A stretch of 33,638 bases of DNA. Source: an uncultured Eubacteriales bacterium (GTDB lineage: Bacteria; Bacillota; Clostridia; Oscillospirales; UBA644). The translations under genes and the position numbers were made by a program. Within the stretch, counting starts at the first letter, position 1. Each line of letters starts with the position of its first letter. The notes under the pieces are model-generated. The model did no database searches. It saw only the letters and a list, made by a program, of their open reading frames with translations, and had not been told where the DNA came from. This document shows, piece after piece, positions 1 to 7,413 of the stretch. Location of the stretch: assembly GCA_934486965.1 (NCBI GenBank), contig CAKSQP010000005.1, forward strand, positions 1 to 33,638. The letters run 5' to 3'.

Positions 1-10
1 CCCTCATGTT

Positions 11-97
11 GTGCGGAGCGGATTTTTTCGCTTGCGAAAAAACGGTCGCCCCAACGAAGACGGGGCGACCGCAACGCGGAGCGTTGCCGCTCCGCAC
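11..97. repeat. Four-way-junction palindromic element
   Basis: An 87-base element in which only A22 lies between stems without a partner. A closing stem of 11 perfect pairs (11-21 with 87-97, GTGCGGAGCGG) encloses three back-to-back hairpins: 23-42 (TTTTTTCG around CTTG), 43-71 (CGGTCGCCCC around a 9-base loop) and 72-86 (CAACGC around GGA). Because all arms are inverted repeats, either strand can fold the same way. It lies about 100 bases downstream of the spoIIR stop. No second copy is visible in this window. The GGTCGCCCC/GGGGCGACC arm resembles palindromes that I recall being dispersed in gut Clostridia genomes; that resemblance is from memory and unverified. It could be a REP- or MITE-like element or a structured 3' RNA. 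Confidence 0.6.
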
Positions 98-194
98 GGG
101 TTGTATAGGAACAGAAACGGCCTTTGCACACAGCAAGACTGCCGCCGTTAAAAAGGCGTTGTCGGGCAAAGTCTGCTTCTTCTGTCTACATATA

Positions 195-851
195 TTATTT
201 TATCCCGAACAGATTTTTGAAAAAGCGGACTATCCAGAAATCGTAAACGACCTTTTCGGGAACGGGATCTTCCGCAAGCCTGTATTCTTCGGGGACAGCC
301 GAGATATCGACTTCGACCGACGCGGGAACGGAATCTCCGTCCGTTTTCTTTTCGTTTTTTTCTTCGGTCGCAGAGCCCGAAAGGCAGACTGCGGGGAAGA
401 CTACGCACCACCAGTTATGCCCTTCCCCGCTGCCTATCGAGACGATAAGGCTGTCGTAAACGTCTTCGGGGAGAAAAAAGCCGTCATATTCCCTGTATTC
501 GAAATGTTCCTTTTTTATTTCGACCGAAACGGGGAGATAACATTCGTTTTCTTCGAGCGTTTTTGACGCGGCTTTCTTTATATTATAGGTATTTTCAGAA
601 ATTATCTTCATTGCTTCGTCTTTCGTTTTGCAATCTTTCAGAAGTTCGGAAGTAACGGAAAGCACCGAATCGCGGACCTTTAATTTTACCGCCTGTGCAA
701 ATTCGCCGTCGCTGTCTGCGAGGACATGGAGCCGCAAAAACATACCGTTATTTTCAAAGGTCGGTTCTTCCGTTTCACATACCGTCGGCAGTGAAAAAAG
801 AGCCAGAACATTCAATATCACAAGAATAAGAGCGAAAATTTTGTTTTTCAT
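195..851 (-). CDS. spoIIR: Stage II sporulation protein R (SpoIIR)
   Basis: 218 aa, close to the usual length. SpoIIR is the secreted forespore signal that triggers the SpoIIGA protease to process pro-sigma-E in the mother cell. An N-terminal hydrophobic segment (about residues 4-24) is a signal peptide or anchor. The family motifs LRLHVLADSD (about 39-48), KLKVRDSVL and GEGHNWWCVVFP (about 142-153) are all present. The start has an AAAGGTGA ribosome-binding site about 6 bases upstream. It is monocistronic and divergent from queT. A sigma-F promoter match sits just upstream (870-899), as expected for this gene. A charged insert of about 20 residues with many E, K and D follows the WWC region. 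Identification is firm. Confidence 0.95.
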   Translation of the reverse strand: MKNKIFALILVILNVLALFSLPTVCETEEPTFENNGMFLRLHVLADSDGEFAQAVKLKVRDSVLSVTSELLKDCKTKDEAMKIISENTYNIKKAASKTLEENECYLPVSVEIKKEHFEYREYDGFFLPEDVYDSLIVSIGSGEGHNWWCVVFPAVCLSGSATEEKNEKKTDGDSVPASVEVDISAVPEEYRLAEDPVPEKVVYDFWIVRFFKNLFGIK

Positions 852-869
852 AACATCACCTTTCGCTCA

Positions 870-899
870 TAATATTGCCGAAAATAAAAAGCGATATAC
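870..899 (-). promoter_or_regulatory. Sigma-F (forespore) promoter of spoIIR
   Basis: On the minus strand, GTATA (899-895) is followed by 15 bases and GGCAATATTA (879-870). This matches the sigma-F consensus GYATA-N15-GGNNANANTR at every fixed position. It lies about 20 bases before the spoIIR start codon, and spoIIR is a classic sigma-F gene. No good sigma-A promoter for spoIIR is visible. Confidence 0.75.
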
Positions 900-916
900 A
901 GTTTTCAAAAAAAACA

Positions 917-945
917 TTGATTTTAATAAAAAAATGTGCTACAAT
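917..945 (+). promoter_or_regulatory. Sigma-A promoter of queT
   Basis: TTGATT (917-922), a 17-base spacer and TACAAT (940-945). Transcription would begin near 952, leaving a leader of about 55 bases before the queT start. Confidence 0.75.
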
Positions 946-951
946 ACAGAC

Positions 952-1006
952 GGATTTTCAAGGTGACATAGAAAACCGCAAAATATTATATAAAAGGAAT
1001 GGTTTT
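952..1006 (+). promoter_or_regulatory. queT leader with two competing hairpins
   Basis: TTTTC (955-959) can pair with GAAAA (971-975) around an 11-base loop. AAAACC (972-977) can instead pair with GGTTTT (1001-1006), which directly precedes the start codon and would enclose the AAAGGA ribosome-binding site. Such mutually exclusive pairing suits translational control. QueT genes are often under preQ1 riboswitches, but I could not fit the preQ1-I consensus, so no riboswitch class is assigned. Confidence 0.3.
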
Positions 1007-1489
1007 ATGAAAAAATCAAAAGCGGTCTATGTCGCGACCGCCGCGTCTGTTGCGGCTCTTTATGTCGTTCTGACGTTTATTTCAAGTTTATTCGGACTTT
1101 CAAGCGGCGTTATTCAGATAAGAATTTCCGAAGCACTGACGATTTTGCCGGCATTCACCCCTGCGGCAATTCCGGGGCTGTTTATCGGCTGCATTCTTTC
1201 GAACCTGCTTACGGGAGGGCTTATCCTCGACGTGGTTTTCGGAAGCATCGCAACTCTTATAGGAGCCGTCGGAACATATCTTTTAAGAAAAAAGAAATGG
1301 CTTGTTTCGCTGCCGCCGATAATTTCGAATATCCTTATCATACCGCTTGTTTTACGCTATGTATACGGAGCTCCCGACGCATATCTTTTCATGGTCGGAA
1401 CGGTCGGAGCGGGAGAAATAATTTCCTGCGGAATTTTGGGAATGATACTTTATTTCGCAGTCGACAAATACAAAGTTTTCAAAAAGTAA
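1007..1489 (+). CDS. queT: QueT-family queuosine precursor transporter (ECF S component)
   Basis: 160 aa integral membrane protein with about five hydrophobic helices. QueT is the substrate-binding S component of an ECF transporter for queuosine precursors (preQ1 or queuine) used in tRNA modification; it works with the shared EcfA-A'-T module, which is not in this window. The diagnostic QueT stretch is present: IQIRISEALTILPAF (about 36-50) followed by GLFIGCILSNLLTGG. The ATG at 1007 is preferred over longer frames because upstream in-frame codons lie inside the promoter and because AAAGGA precedes it. It is monocistronic and ends in a terminator shared with the convergent MscS gene. Confidence 0.88.
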   Translation: MKKSKAVYVATAASVAALYVVLTFISSLFGLSSGVIQIRISEALTILPAFTPAAIPGLFIGCILSNLLTGGLILDVVFGSIATLIGAVGTYLLRKKKWLVSLPPIISNILIIPLVLRYVYGAPDAYLFMVGTVGAGEIISCGILGMILYFAVDKYKVFKK

Positions 1490-1516
1490 AAAAGATGCCC
1501 TTGACGGGCATCTTTT
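1490..1516. terminator. Bidirectional terminator, queT / mscS
   Basis: AAAAGATGCCC (1490-1500) pairs with GGGCATCTTTT (1506-1516). A and T runs flank the stem on both sides, so it can serve both converging genes. Confidence 0.85.
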
Positions 1517-2319
1517 CATTTATTCAGGATATTTACATCAAGTTTATTATACGGAATTTCGATTCCCTCTTCGTCGAAACGGCGTTTTACGCTTTCGAGA
1601 AGTCTGCTGCGACATTCCCAGAAATCGGACATCTTGCACCAGCAGCGGAACGAATATTTTATGCTGCTTTCGGAATGTTCCATTACAAGAATATCGACGG
1701 GCTTTTCTTTAAGAACGAGAGGTTCGGCTGCGGCGACTTCTTCGAGAATTTTCTTGACTTCGGGGATTTTCGCGTCATAAGACGCCGTTATGTCGAGCAA
1801 AATCCGAAGATCTTCTTCGCAGGTGCAGTTCTTTACCGAGTTGCCGATTATAAGGCTGTTCGGAATTACTATTTTGCGGTTTTCCATTGAAATGAGGGTC
1901 GTATAGAAAATTCCGATATCGGAAACTGTCCCCTCCTGATCTCCGACGACGATATAGTCGCCTATCGCATAAGGTCTGAAAAAGACAAGCATAACGCCGC
2001 CCGCAAGGTTTGAAAGTCCGCCCTGCAACGCAAGACCGACGGCAACTCCGACAGAACCGAGAAGAGCGACGAGGGACGCCGACGGAATCCCGACGACCGA
2101 CGCGGTTATTATAAAGACGACGACCTTAAGAGATATCGACAGGATATTCAAAAGGAACTTGTAAGTCGTTTCGTCTCTTAAATGAAGTTTTTTCTTTTTT
2201 CTTATCGCGTTCGTCAGGACGTTTACCAGTTTGAAGCCGACAAACAAAATTAAGACGGCGGCGATTATCCGAAGCCCGTATTTTACGGCGTATTCGGTGA
2301 AAAGTTGCTTAATATCCAT
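1516..2319 (-). CDS. Small mechanosensitive channel, MscS family
   Basis: 267 aa, similar in size to E. coli MscS. It is a cytoplasmic-membrane tension-gated channel that relieves hypo-osmotic shock. Two N-terminal helices (about 15-37 and 55-78) are followed by the glycine/alanine-rich pore helix and the beta-domain entry GVAVGLALQGGLSNLAGG...FFRPYAIGDYI (about 90-123), the hallmark of the family. The C-terminal soluble domain contains the conserved VIPNS motif. The start has a GGAGG ribosome-binding site 6 bases upstream. It lies 60 bases behind the alcohol dehydrogenase gene with a terminator between and no clear promoter of its own, so it may depend on readthrough. Confidence 0.92.
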   Translation of the reverse strand: MDIKQLFTEYAVKYGLRIIAAVLILFVGFKLVNVLTNAIRKKKKLHLRDETTYKFLLNILSISLKVVVFIITASVVGIPSASLVALLGSVGVAVGLALQGGLSNLAGGVMLVFFRPYAIGDYIVVGDQEGTVSDIGIFYTTLISMENRKIVIPNSLIIGNSVKNCTCEEDLRILLDITASYDAKIPEVKKILEEVAAAEPLVLKEKPVDILVMEHSESSIKYSFRCWCKMSDFWECRSRLLESVKRRFDEEGIEIPYNKLDVNILNK

Positions 2320-2333
2320 TTTTCCTCCGTGGT

Positions 2334-2365
2334 AAAAAGCCTTTCCCGATTTTTCGGGAAAGGCT
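2334..2365 (-). terminator. Terminator after the fucO-like gene
   Basis: AGCCTTTCCCGA (2338-2349) pairs with TCGGGAAAGGCT (2354-2365) in a 12-pair stem. On the minus strand it is followed by five T residues. Confidence 0.85.
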
Positions 2366-2379
2366 CGGTTTTTATGGGA

Positions 2380-3525
2380 TTACAGGAGAGATTCGTAAAG
2401 CGCTTTGATTTCGGCGACCGAGGTGTCTCTCGGGTTTCCGGGACGGCAAGCGTCTGCATAAGCGGATTCGGAAAGGAAGTCGAGGTCTTCTCTCTTGACT
2501 ATTTCCTTGAGGTCTGCGGGGATTCCGACGTCTTTCGAAAGTTTCTTAACTGCGTCAACAGCGGCTTTTCTGTATTCTTCGACGGTCATGTTTTCGGTAC
2601 CCTCAACGCCCATTGCCTTCGCGATATACTTATACTTATCGCCTGTTGCAGGAGCGTTATATTCCATAACGGTCGGAAGGATTATAGCGTTTGCAACGCC
2701 GTGGGGAGTATCGTAAAGCGCTCCGAGGGGGTGAGCCATCGAGTGAACGATTCCGAGACCGACGTTCGAAAATCCCATACCTGCGACATACTGTCCGAGA
2801 GCCATGCCTTCTCTGCCCTCTTTGGTGTTTTCAACTGCTCCGCGGAGAGACTGCGAAATTATTTCGATCGCTTTAAGATGGAACATATCGGAAAGTTCCC
2901 ATGCGCCCTTAGTGATATATCCTTCGATCGCGTGGGTAAGAGCGTCCATACCCGTTGCGGCGGTAAGGCCTTTCGGCATTGTGGACATCATATCGGGGTC
3001 GACGACTGCGACGACGGGAATATCGTGGACGTCTACGCAAACCATTTTTCTGTTGTTCTGAGCGTCGGTTATAACGTAGTTTATCGTAACTTCGGCGGCG
3101 GTTCCCGCGGTTGTCGGAACTGCGATGATGGGGACTGCCTTATTCTTTGTCGGAGCAACGCCCTCAAGGCTCTTAACATCGGCGAATTCGGGGTTATTTA
3201 TGATAATTCCGATCGCTTTTGCGGTATCCATCGAACTTCCTCCGCCGATAGCGACGAGGCAGTCGGCGCCGCATTCCTTGAATACTTTAACGCCGTGCTG
3301 AACGTTTTCGATCGTCGGGTTGGGTTTTATATCGGAGAATATCTCGTAAGGAATGTTTTCTTTATCGAGAATATCGGTAACTTTTTTGGTAACTCCGAAT
3401 TTGAGAAGATCGGGGTCGGAAGCGACAAGCGCTTTCTTGAAAGCCCTCGCCTTGATTTCGGTTGCAATTTCTTTGATCGCACCGGAACCGTGATAAGAAG
3501 TTTCGTTCAAAACAAATCTGTTCAT
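2380..3525 (-). CDS. FucO-like iron-containing alcohol dehydrogenase (lactaldehyde reductase type)
   Basis: 381 aa group III alcohol dehydrogenase. FucO reduces L-lactaldehyde to 1,2-propanediol with NADH; relatives act on other small aldehydes. Similarity to E. coli FucO extends over the whole length. The NAD-binding GGGSSMD is at 94-100. The iron ligands are intact: D194, H198, H261 and H275, matching FucO D196, H200, H263 and H277. Blocks such as NNPEFADVKSLEG, TTAGTAAEVTINYVITD and HAIEGYITKGAW are nearly identical to FucO. AAAGGAG precedes the start, and a consensus promoter drives it. No fucose or rhamnose pathway gene is nearby, so a general fermentative aldehyde-reductase role is as likely as lactaldehyde reduction. 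Confidence 0.9.
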   Translation of the reverse strand: MNRFVLNETSYHGSGAIKEIATEIKARAFKKALVASDPDLLKFGVTKKVTDILDKENIPYEIFSDIKPNPTIENVQHGVKVFKECGADCLVAIGGGSSMDTAKAIGIIINNPEFADVKSLEGVAPTKNKAVPIIAVPTTAGTAAEVTINYVITDAQNNRKMVCVDVHDIPVVAVVDPDMMSTMPKGLTAATGMDALTHAIEGYITKGAWELSDMFHLKAIEIISQSLRGAVENTKEGREGMALGQYVAGMGFSNVGLGIVHSMAHPLGALYDTPHGVANAIILPTVMEYNAPATGDKYKYIAKAMGVEGTENMTVEEYRKAAVDAVKKLSKDVGIPADLKEIVKREDLDFLSESAYADACRPGNPRDTSVAEIKALYESLL

Positions 3526-3561
3526 TTCTGTATCTCCTTTACGGGTTTTTTATTTGCCTTT

Positions 3562-3590
3562 ATTATAACTGTTCTTACCCGAAATGTCAA
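3562..3590 (-). promoter_or_regulatory. Consensus sigma-A promoter of the fucO-like gene
   Basis: On the minus strand, TTGACA (3590-3585), a 17-base spacer and TATAAT (3567-3562). Both hexamers are perfect, suggesting strong expression. Confidence 0.9.
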
Positions 3591-3673
3591 TAATATTTCA
3601 CAAAAAAAGATTGAATTCCCCAACTCCTGACATAAACTTTTTACAAAGCAACACATAATTAACATTTTCTTCA

Positions 3674-3702
3674 TTGATTATTGCATATTTCTGTGATATA
3701 CT
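3674..3702 (+). promoter_or_regulatory. Sigma-A promoter of the dat-pxp-alr operon
   Basis: TTGATT (3674-3679), a 17-base spacer and TATACT (3697-3702). It is divergent from the fucO-like promoter with about 83 bases between the two -35 hexamers. It is the only promoter I see for the seven genes that follow. Confidence 0.8.
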
Positions 3703-3741
3703 TACCTTATAAATCATTATTGAGAAAGGGAAAGAATTAAG

Positions 3742-4587
3742 ATGAAAACACTTGGCTACTACAACGGAAAATTCGATGAGATCGAAAACATGACAATACC
3801 GATGAACGACCGCGTTTGCTGGTTCGGAGACGGCGTTTACGACGCGACTTACAGCCGCAATCACATTATCTACGCACTCGACGAACACCTTGACAGAATT
3901 TACAATTCTGCCGCACTTCTCGGAATCGTTCCTCCCTGCTCCAAAAAAGAAATGGCGGACATTCTCAATGAAATGGTAAACAAAGTCGACAGCGGCGATC
4001 AGTTCGTTTACTGGCAGATAACCAGAGGCACCGGAATGAGAAATCACGCGTTCCCGACCGAAGGCAAATCCAACCTCTGGATAACCCTCAAACACGCGCC
4101 CGTAAAGAATACATACGAAAAAATTTCGGTAACCCACACCGAGGATTACCGTTTCCAGTATTGCAACATCAAGACCCTTAACCTCATTCCGAGCGTTCTT
4201 GCCGCTCAGAAGTCGGAAGAAAAGGGCGTTGCGGAATGTATTTTCCACAGAGGAGACGTCGTTACCGAATGTGCTCACTCCAACGTTCATATAATCAAAG
4301 ACGGTATTTTTGTAACCCACCCCGCAGACCACTTCATTCTCCCCGGCATTGCCCGCGCACATCTTATCAAGACCTGCAAGGCTCTCGGCTACGGCGTTGA
4401 CGAAAGACCGTTCACGATGTCCGAACTTATGGACGCCGACGAAGTTATCGTTTCGTCCTCCGGTTCTTTCTGTCTTCAGGTCTCCGACGTTGACGGAACT
4501 CCCGTCGGCGGCAAGGCTCCCGAAATGCTCAAAAAGATTCAGGACGCTCTCGTTGAAGACTTCATCGAAAAGACCGGCGGAAGATAA
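3742..4587 (+). CDS. dat: D-amino-acid transaminase (D-alanine aminotransferase)
   Basis: 281 aa fold-type IV PLP aminotransferase. It exchanges the amino group between D-alanine and 2-oxoglutarate, giving D-glutamate and pyruvate, with broad D-amino-acid range. The PLP lysine is K144 in NIKTLNL and the cofactor glutamate is E176 in VTECAHSN. The R-N-H triad at 100-102 corresponds to Bacillus R98/H100, the D-specific carboxylate-binding trap. That feature favours Dat over branched-chain aminotransferase or 4-amino-4-deoxychorismate lyase. The fixed Y33 of GDGVYD corresponds to Bacillus Y31. It is the first gene of the operon; the DUF4392 gene begins 12 bases after its stop. No glutamate racemase is in the window, so it may be a D-glutamate source, or it may feed D-amino acids into the downstream steps. 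Confidence 0.9.
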   Translation: MKTLGYYNGKFDEIENMTIPMNDRVCWFGDGVYDATYSRNHIIYALDEHLDRIYNSAALLGIVPPCSKKEMADILNEMVNKVDSGDQFVYWQITRGTGMRNHAFPTEGKSNLWITLKHAPVKNTYEKISVTHTEDYRFQYCNIKTLNLIPSVLAAQKSEEKGVAECIFHRGDVVTECAHSNVHIIKDGIFVTHPADHFILPGIARAHLIKTCKALGYGVDERPFTMSELMDADEVIVSSSGSFCLQVSDVDGTPVGGKAPEMLKKIQDALVEDFIEKTGGR

Positions 4588-4599
4588 GAGGCGATAAAG

Positions 4600-5670
4600 A
4601 TGGATCAGTATACGCTTACCGAATATAACATCGGGGAAGACCTCGACTCTTTAATGAACCTTGACCCGAGAGGTTACGGCGTCTGCCGTATTCTTTACCC
4701 CGCGGCAAGGGAATATGCGGGAGGTCCCCTTTCCACTAATTTTGCAAAAAAACTTCTCGAAACCGTTAAAGAGGGCGACCTCGTTTATATCATTTCCGGT
4801 TTCGTTCTTCCCCCGTTCGGCGTTCCCGAAACGGACGGAATAATAAGCACCGTTCTTCTTTGCAGGACGCTTGTGCTTCTCGGAATAAAACCCGTCGTCG
4901 TTTGTCCCGACGGAAATCTTCCCGCAGTAAAGGCTATGGCGCCCGTTGTCGGACTTCACCTTTACAATTCGCCCGAAGAAATTATGAACCTTCCTTCGTC
5001 GATGGCTGTCGTTCCCTTTACAAAGGACGTAAACGAGGCGGCAAAGCAGGCAAAAACTCTTCTCGACAAAAAGCCCGCCGCGGTTATCACGAACGAAGCG
5101 CCGGGAGCAAACAAAAACGGAATTTACCACAACGCAACGGGACTTGACGTTTCGGATATGCAGGCGAAAGCCGACGTCATGTTCAGACTTGCAAAAGAAA
5201 GAAAAATTCCGACCTTTTCGATAGGCGACCTCGGCAACGAGATAGGAATGGGTGCTATCGAAGAGCAGATAACGAAATATATTCCTTACGCCGCCGACGC
5301 CGACACCTGCCGCTGCGGCTGTAACGGAGGGATTATGGCGGACACCAAAGCCGACACTCTCCTTACAGCGACCGTTTCCGACTGGGGCGTTTACGGAATT
5401 ATCGCCGCCATTGCGTGGTATAAAAAGGATATCAACCTCATGCACACTCCCGAAATGGAAAAAGAGGCGATTTTTGCCGCGTCGAGGGCAGGCATGATAG
5501 ATATGTACGGCTGGCTCAATCCCGCGATCGACGGTCAGGACTACACGATATGCTGTGCCGTCGTAAAACTGATGAGAAGTTGCGTTGAAAATTCTCTTTC
5601 GCTTATCGATACCTGCAAAGAGTGGTTCAACAGGACCTTGAAACTCGGCTTCTTCGAAGACAGGAAATAA
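4600..5670 (+). CDS. DUF4392 protein, D-glutamate cyclase C-terminal-domain homologue
   Basis: 356 aa, soluble, with no signal peptide. It matches the DUF4392 domain that forms the C-terminal half of vertebrate mitochondrial D-glutamate cyclase (DGLUCY), which converts D-glutamate to 5-oxo-D-proline and water. Visible family motifs are GFVLPPFGVPETDG (about 67-80), EAPGANKNGIYHNATG (about 166-181), GDLGNEIGMG (about 208-217) and the VSDWGVYG block near 260; the last two align with GDGGNELGMG and SNWGGY in the vertebrate protein as I recall it. A cysteine cluster, DTCRCGCNGG, lies near 235. The partner domain, DUF1445, is encoded three genes later at 7414. Whether this subunit alone carries activity cannot be told from sequence. 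Confidence 0.82.
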   Translation: MDQYTLTEYNIGEDLDSLMNLDPRGYGVCRILYPAAREYAGGPLSTNFAKKLLETVKEGDLVYIISGFVLPPFGVPETDGIISTVLLCRTLVLLGIKPVVVCPDGNLPAVKAMAPVVGLHLYNSPEEIMNLPSSMAVVPFTKDVNEAAKQAKTLLDKKPAAVITNEAPGANKNGIYHNATGLDVSDMQAKADVMFRLAKERKIPTFSIGDLGNEIGMGAIEEQITKYIPYAADADTCRCGCNGGIMADTKADTLLTATVSDWGVYGIIAAIAWYKKDINLMHTPEMEKEAIFAASRAGMIDMYGWLNPAIDGQDYTICCAVVKLMRSCVENSLSLIDTCKEWFNRTLKLGFFEDRK

Positions 5671-5675
5671 CACGC

Positions 5676-5703
5676 TTTTCCGGTACAGAAATGTACCGGA
5701 AAA
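5676..5703 (+). promoter_or_regulatory. Intra-operon GNRA-capped hairpin
   Basis: A perfect 12-pair stem, TTTTCCGGTACA (5676-5687) with its complement (5692-5703), closed by a GAAA tetraloop. It sits in the only sizeable gap of the operon, between the DUF4392 stop and the pxpB ribosome-binding site. It is followed by CTTATT rather than a T run, so it is more likely a processing, stability or partial-attenuation element than a full terminator. Confidence 0.6.
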
Positions 5704-5722
5704 CTTATTAAAAGGAGTACAA

Positions 5723-6460
5723 ATGCCGAAAGTAAGGATACTCGACTGCGGGGACTGCGCCGTAACGGTCGAATTCGGAAACGAAATTTCGCCCGATAAG
5801 GGAAAGGCGGTAAAGAAACTCGACGACGTGATAAAAGCGGACGCGAAAAAAGGAATAACCGAAACCATTCCGACTTTCCGCTCCCTTACCGTCGTTTATT
5901 CCCCAACGGAAATTTCTCATAAAAAACTGATATCATACCTCAGAACGGCGATTGAAAGATCGGAAAAAGCAAGCGGCGGAAACGAAGAGAAAACTATACA
6001 TATAATCCCCGTTTGCTACGACGGAGAATTTGCCGAAGACCTCCCCGACGTCGCAAAACTTAACGGACTTACCGAAGAAGAGGTCGTCGATATTCACACG
6101 GGTACGGATTATCTTATCTATATGATAGGCTTTCTTCCGGGCTTTGCGTATCTCGGAGGACTTGACAAAAGGATAGAAACGCCGAGGCTCGACAGCCCGA
6201 GAACGAAAATTCCCGCGGGAAGCGTCGGAATAGGCGGAAATCAGACGGGAATTTACCCGCTCGCCTCTCCCGGAGGGTGGCGGCTTATCGGCAAAACGCC
6301 GCTTTTGCCGTTCGATCCCGAAAGAGAAGAACCCATCTTATACAAAAGCGGAGAATATATCCGTTTTGAAAAAATAACAAGAGAAGAGTTCGACAGAATA
6401 GACGGACTTGTAAAAAGCGGAAAATACGAACACCGCATAATAAAGGAGGGGTCGAAATGA
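5723..6460 (+). CDS. pxpB: 5-oxoprolinase subunit PxpB (KipI family)
   Basis: 245 aa. PxpB is one of three subunits of the prokaryotic ATP-dependent 5-oxoprolinase, which opens 5-oxoproline to glutamate. The allophanate-hydrolase subunit 1 fold is shown by the N-terminal DCGDCAVTVEFGNEI (about 6-20), FLPGFAYLGGLD (about 138-149) and the C-terminal PAGSVGIGGNQTGIYP...SPGGWRLIG block (about 164-193), all typical of KipI/PxpB. It starts after a good AAAAGGAG site and overlaps pxpC by 4 bases (ATGA), indicating coupled translation. In Bacillus, KipI also inhibits the sporulation kinase KinA, so a second regulatory role in this spore-former is possible but not shown. Confidence 0.92.
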   Translation: MPKVRILDCGDCAVTVEFGNEISPDKGKAVKKLDDVIKADAKKGITETIPTFRSLTVVYSPTEISHKKLISYLRTAIERSEKASGGNEEKTIHIIPVCYDGEFAEDLPDVAKLNGLTEEEVVDIHTGTDYLIYMIGFLPGFAYLGGLDKRIETPRLDSPRTKIPAGSVGIGGNQTGIYPLASPGGWRLIGKTPLLPFDPEREEPILYKSGEYIRFEKITREEFDRIDGLVKSGKYEHRIIKEGSK

Positions 6461-7398
6461 AGGCTCTCCGAATAATAATACCGGGACTTCTGACCACCGT
6501 TCAGGACGGCGGCAGAACGGGAAACGCCGCTCTCGGCTTTTCGCAGTGCGGAGCAATGGACATAGACTCGATGAAAGAGGCGAATATCCTTGTCGGGAAC
6601 GACGATTTCGACGCGGTTCTCGAAATGACGCTGACAGGCATTTCCGCCGAGGCGCTCTGCAATCTTTACGTCGCAGTAACGGGCGGCGCGCGGGAAGTTT
6701 TCGTAAACGGCGAAAAGTTTTCGGCTTATGAGACCGTTTCTCTGAAAAAAGGCGACTATATAACCGTCGGAAACATAACCGAGGGGTGCCGCGCATATCT
6801 TGCCGTAAGAGGCGGAATTGCGGTTCCCGAAGTTTCGGGCAGCCGCTCGACTTTCTTAAAAATAGGAATGGGCGGTTTTGAAGGCAGAAAACTGCAGACG
6901 GGCGACGAACTTCCGACGGAAGAGACATTGCCGTTAAAATCGGTTAAAAACCGAAAAATAACGCCCCCCGAAAAGGAAGAAACGGTCGTTCTCCGTGCAA
7001 TTCCGGGACCGCAGGACGATATGTTTTCGGCAGAAGAACTCGATAAATTCTTTGCAAGAGAATATAAGGTCCTTCCCGCGTCGGACAGAATGGGAATCCG
7101 CCTTTCGGGCGACGAACCCGTAAAAGCCCTGAACGGTTCGGACATCATTTCCGACGGAATAGTTTCGGGTTCGGTCCAGATCCCGAAAAACGGTCAGCCG
7201 ATAATTCTCTGCGCCGACAGGCAGACGACGGGCGGATACGCAAAACCCGTGACGGTAATTTCTTCGGATATGCCGAAATGCGGAAGACTTATGCCGGGTC
7301 AGAAAGTCCGTTTTGAAAAGACAGACGTTGAGACCGCGCAGAAAATCAAAAAAGAAAAAGAAAAATATTTCACGGTTCTTAAAAAGAAAATGAAATAA
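6457..7398 (+). CDS. pxpC: 5-oxoprolinase subunit PxpC (KipA family)
   Basis: 313 aa, the usual length. PxpC is the biotin-independent carboxylase-like (allophanate hydrolase subunit 2, AHS2) subunit of 5-oxoprolinase and works with PxpB and PxpA. Family features are the N-terminal PGLLTTVQDGGRTG (about 8-21), GFSQCGAMD (about 27-35), the conserved IPGPQDDMF near 186-194 and RQTTGGYAKPVTVIS near 256-270. The start overlaps the pxpB stop, with GGAGG about 6 bases before the ATG. The C-terminus is a lysine/glutamate-rich helix. DUF1445 begins 15 bases downstream. Confidence 0.92.
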   Translation: MKALRIIIPGLLTTVQDGGRTGNAALGFSQCGAMDIDSMKEANILVGNDDFDAVLEMTLTGISAEALCNLYVAVTGGAREVFVNGEKFSAYETVSLKKGDYITVGNITEGCRAYLAVRGGIAVPEVSGSRSTFLKIGMGGFEGRKLQTGDELPTEETLPLKSVKNRKITPPEKEETVVLRAIPGPQDDMFSAEELDKFFAREYKVLPASDRMGIRLSGDEPVKALNGSDIISDGIVSGSVQIPKNGQPIILCADRQTTGGYAKPVTVISSDMPKCGRLMPGQKVRFEKTDVETAQKIKKEKEKYFTVLKKKMK

Positions 7399-7413
7399 GG
7401 AGTTGAAGAAGAT

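Noticed and set aside
100..194. Possible gene or terminator between the palindromic element and spoIIR
   Set aside because: Only a weak imperfect hairpin (about 137-174) without a T run is seen, and no frame has coding signals.
952..1006. preQ1-I riboswitch before queT
   Set aside because: The short leader forms a hairpin, but the conserved loop and A-rich tail pairing of preQ1-I could not be fitted, so no riboswitch class was called.
2305..3630. 441-residue open frame on the plus strand across the dehydrogenase gene
   Set aside because: It is fully antisense to a gene with intact family motifs, has no recognisable domain, and long antisense frames are common here because of codon bias.
4651..5868. 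405-residue minus-strand open frame across the DUF4392 gene
   Set aside because: Shadow of DUF4392; low-complexity, no family features and no ribosome-binding site or promoter of its own.
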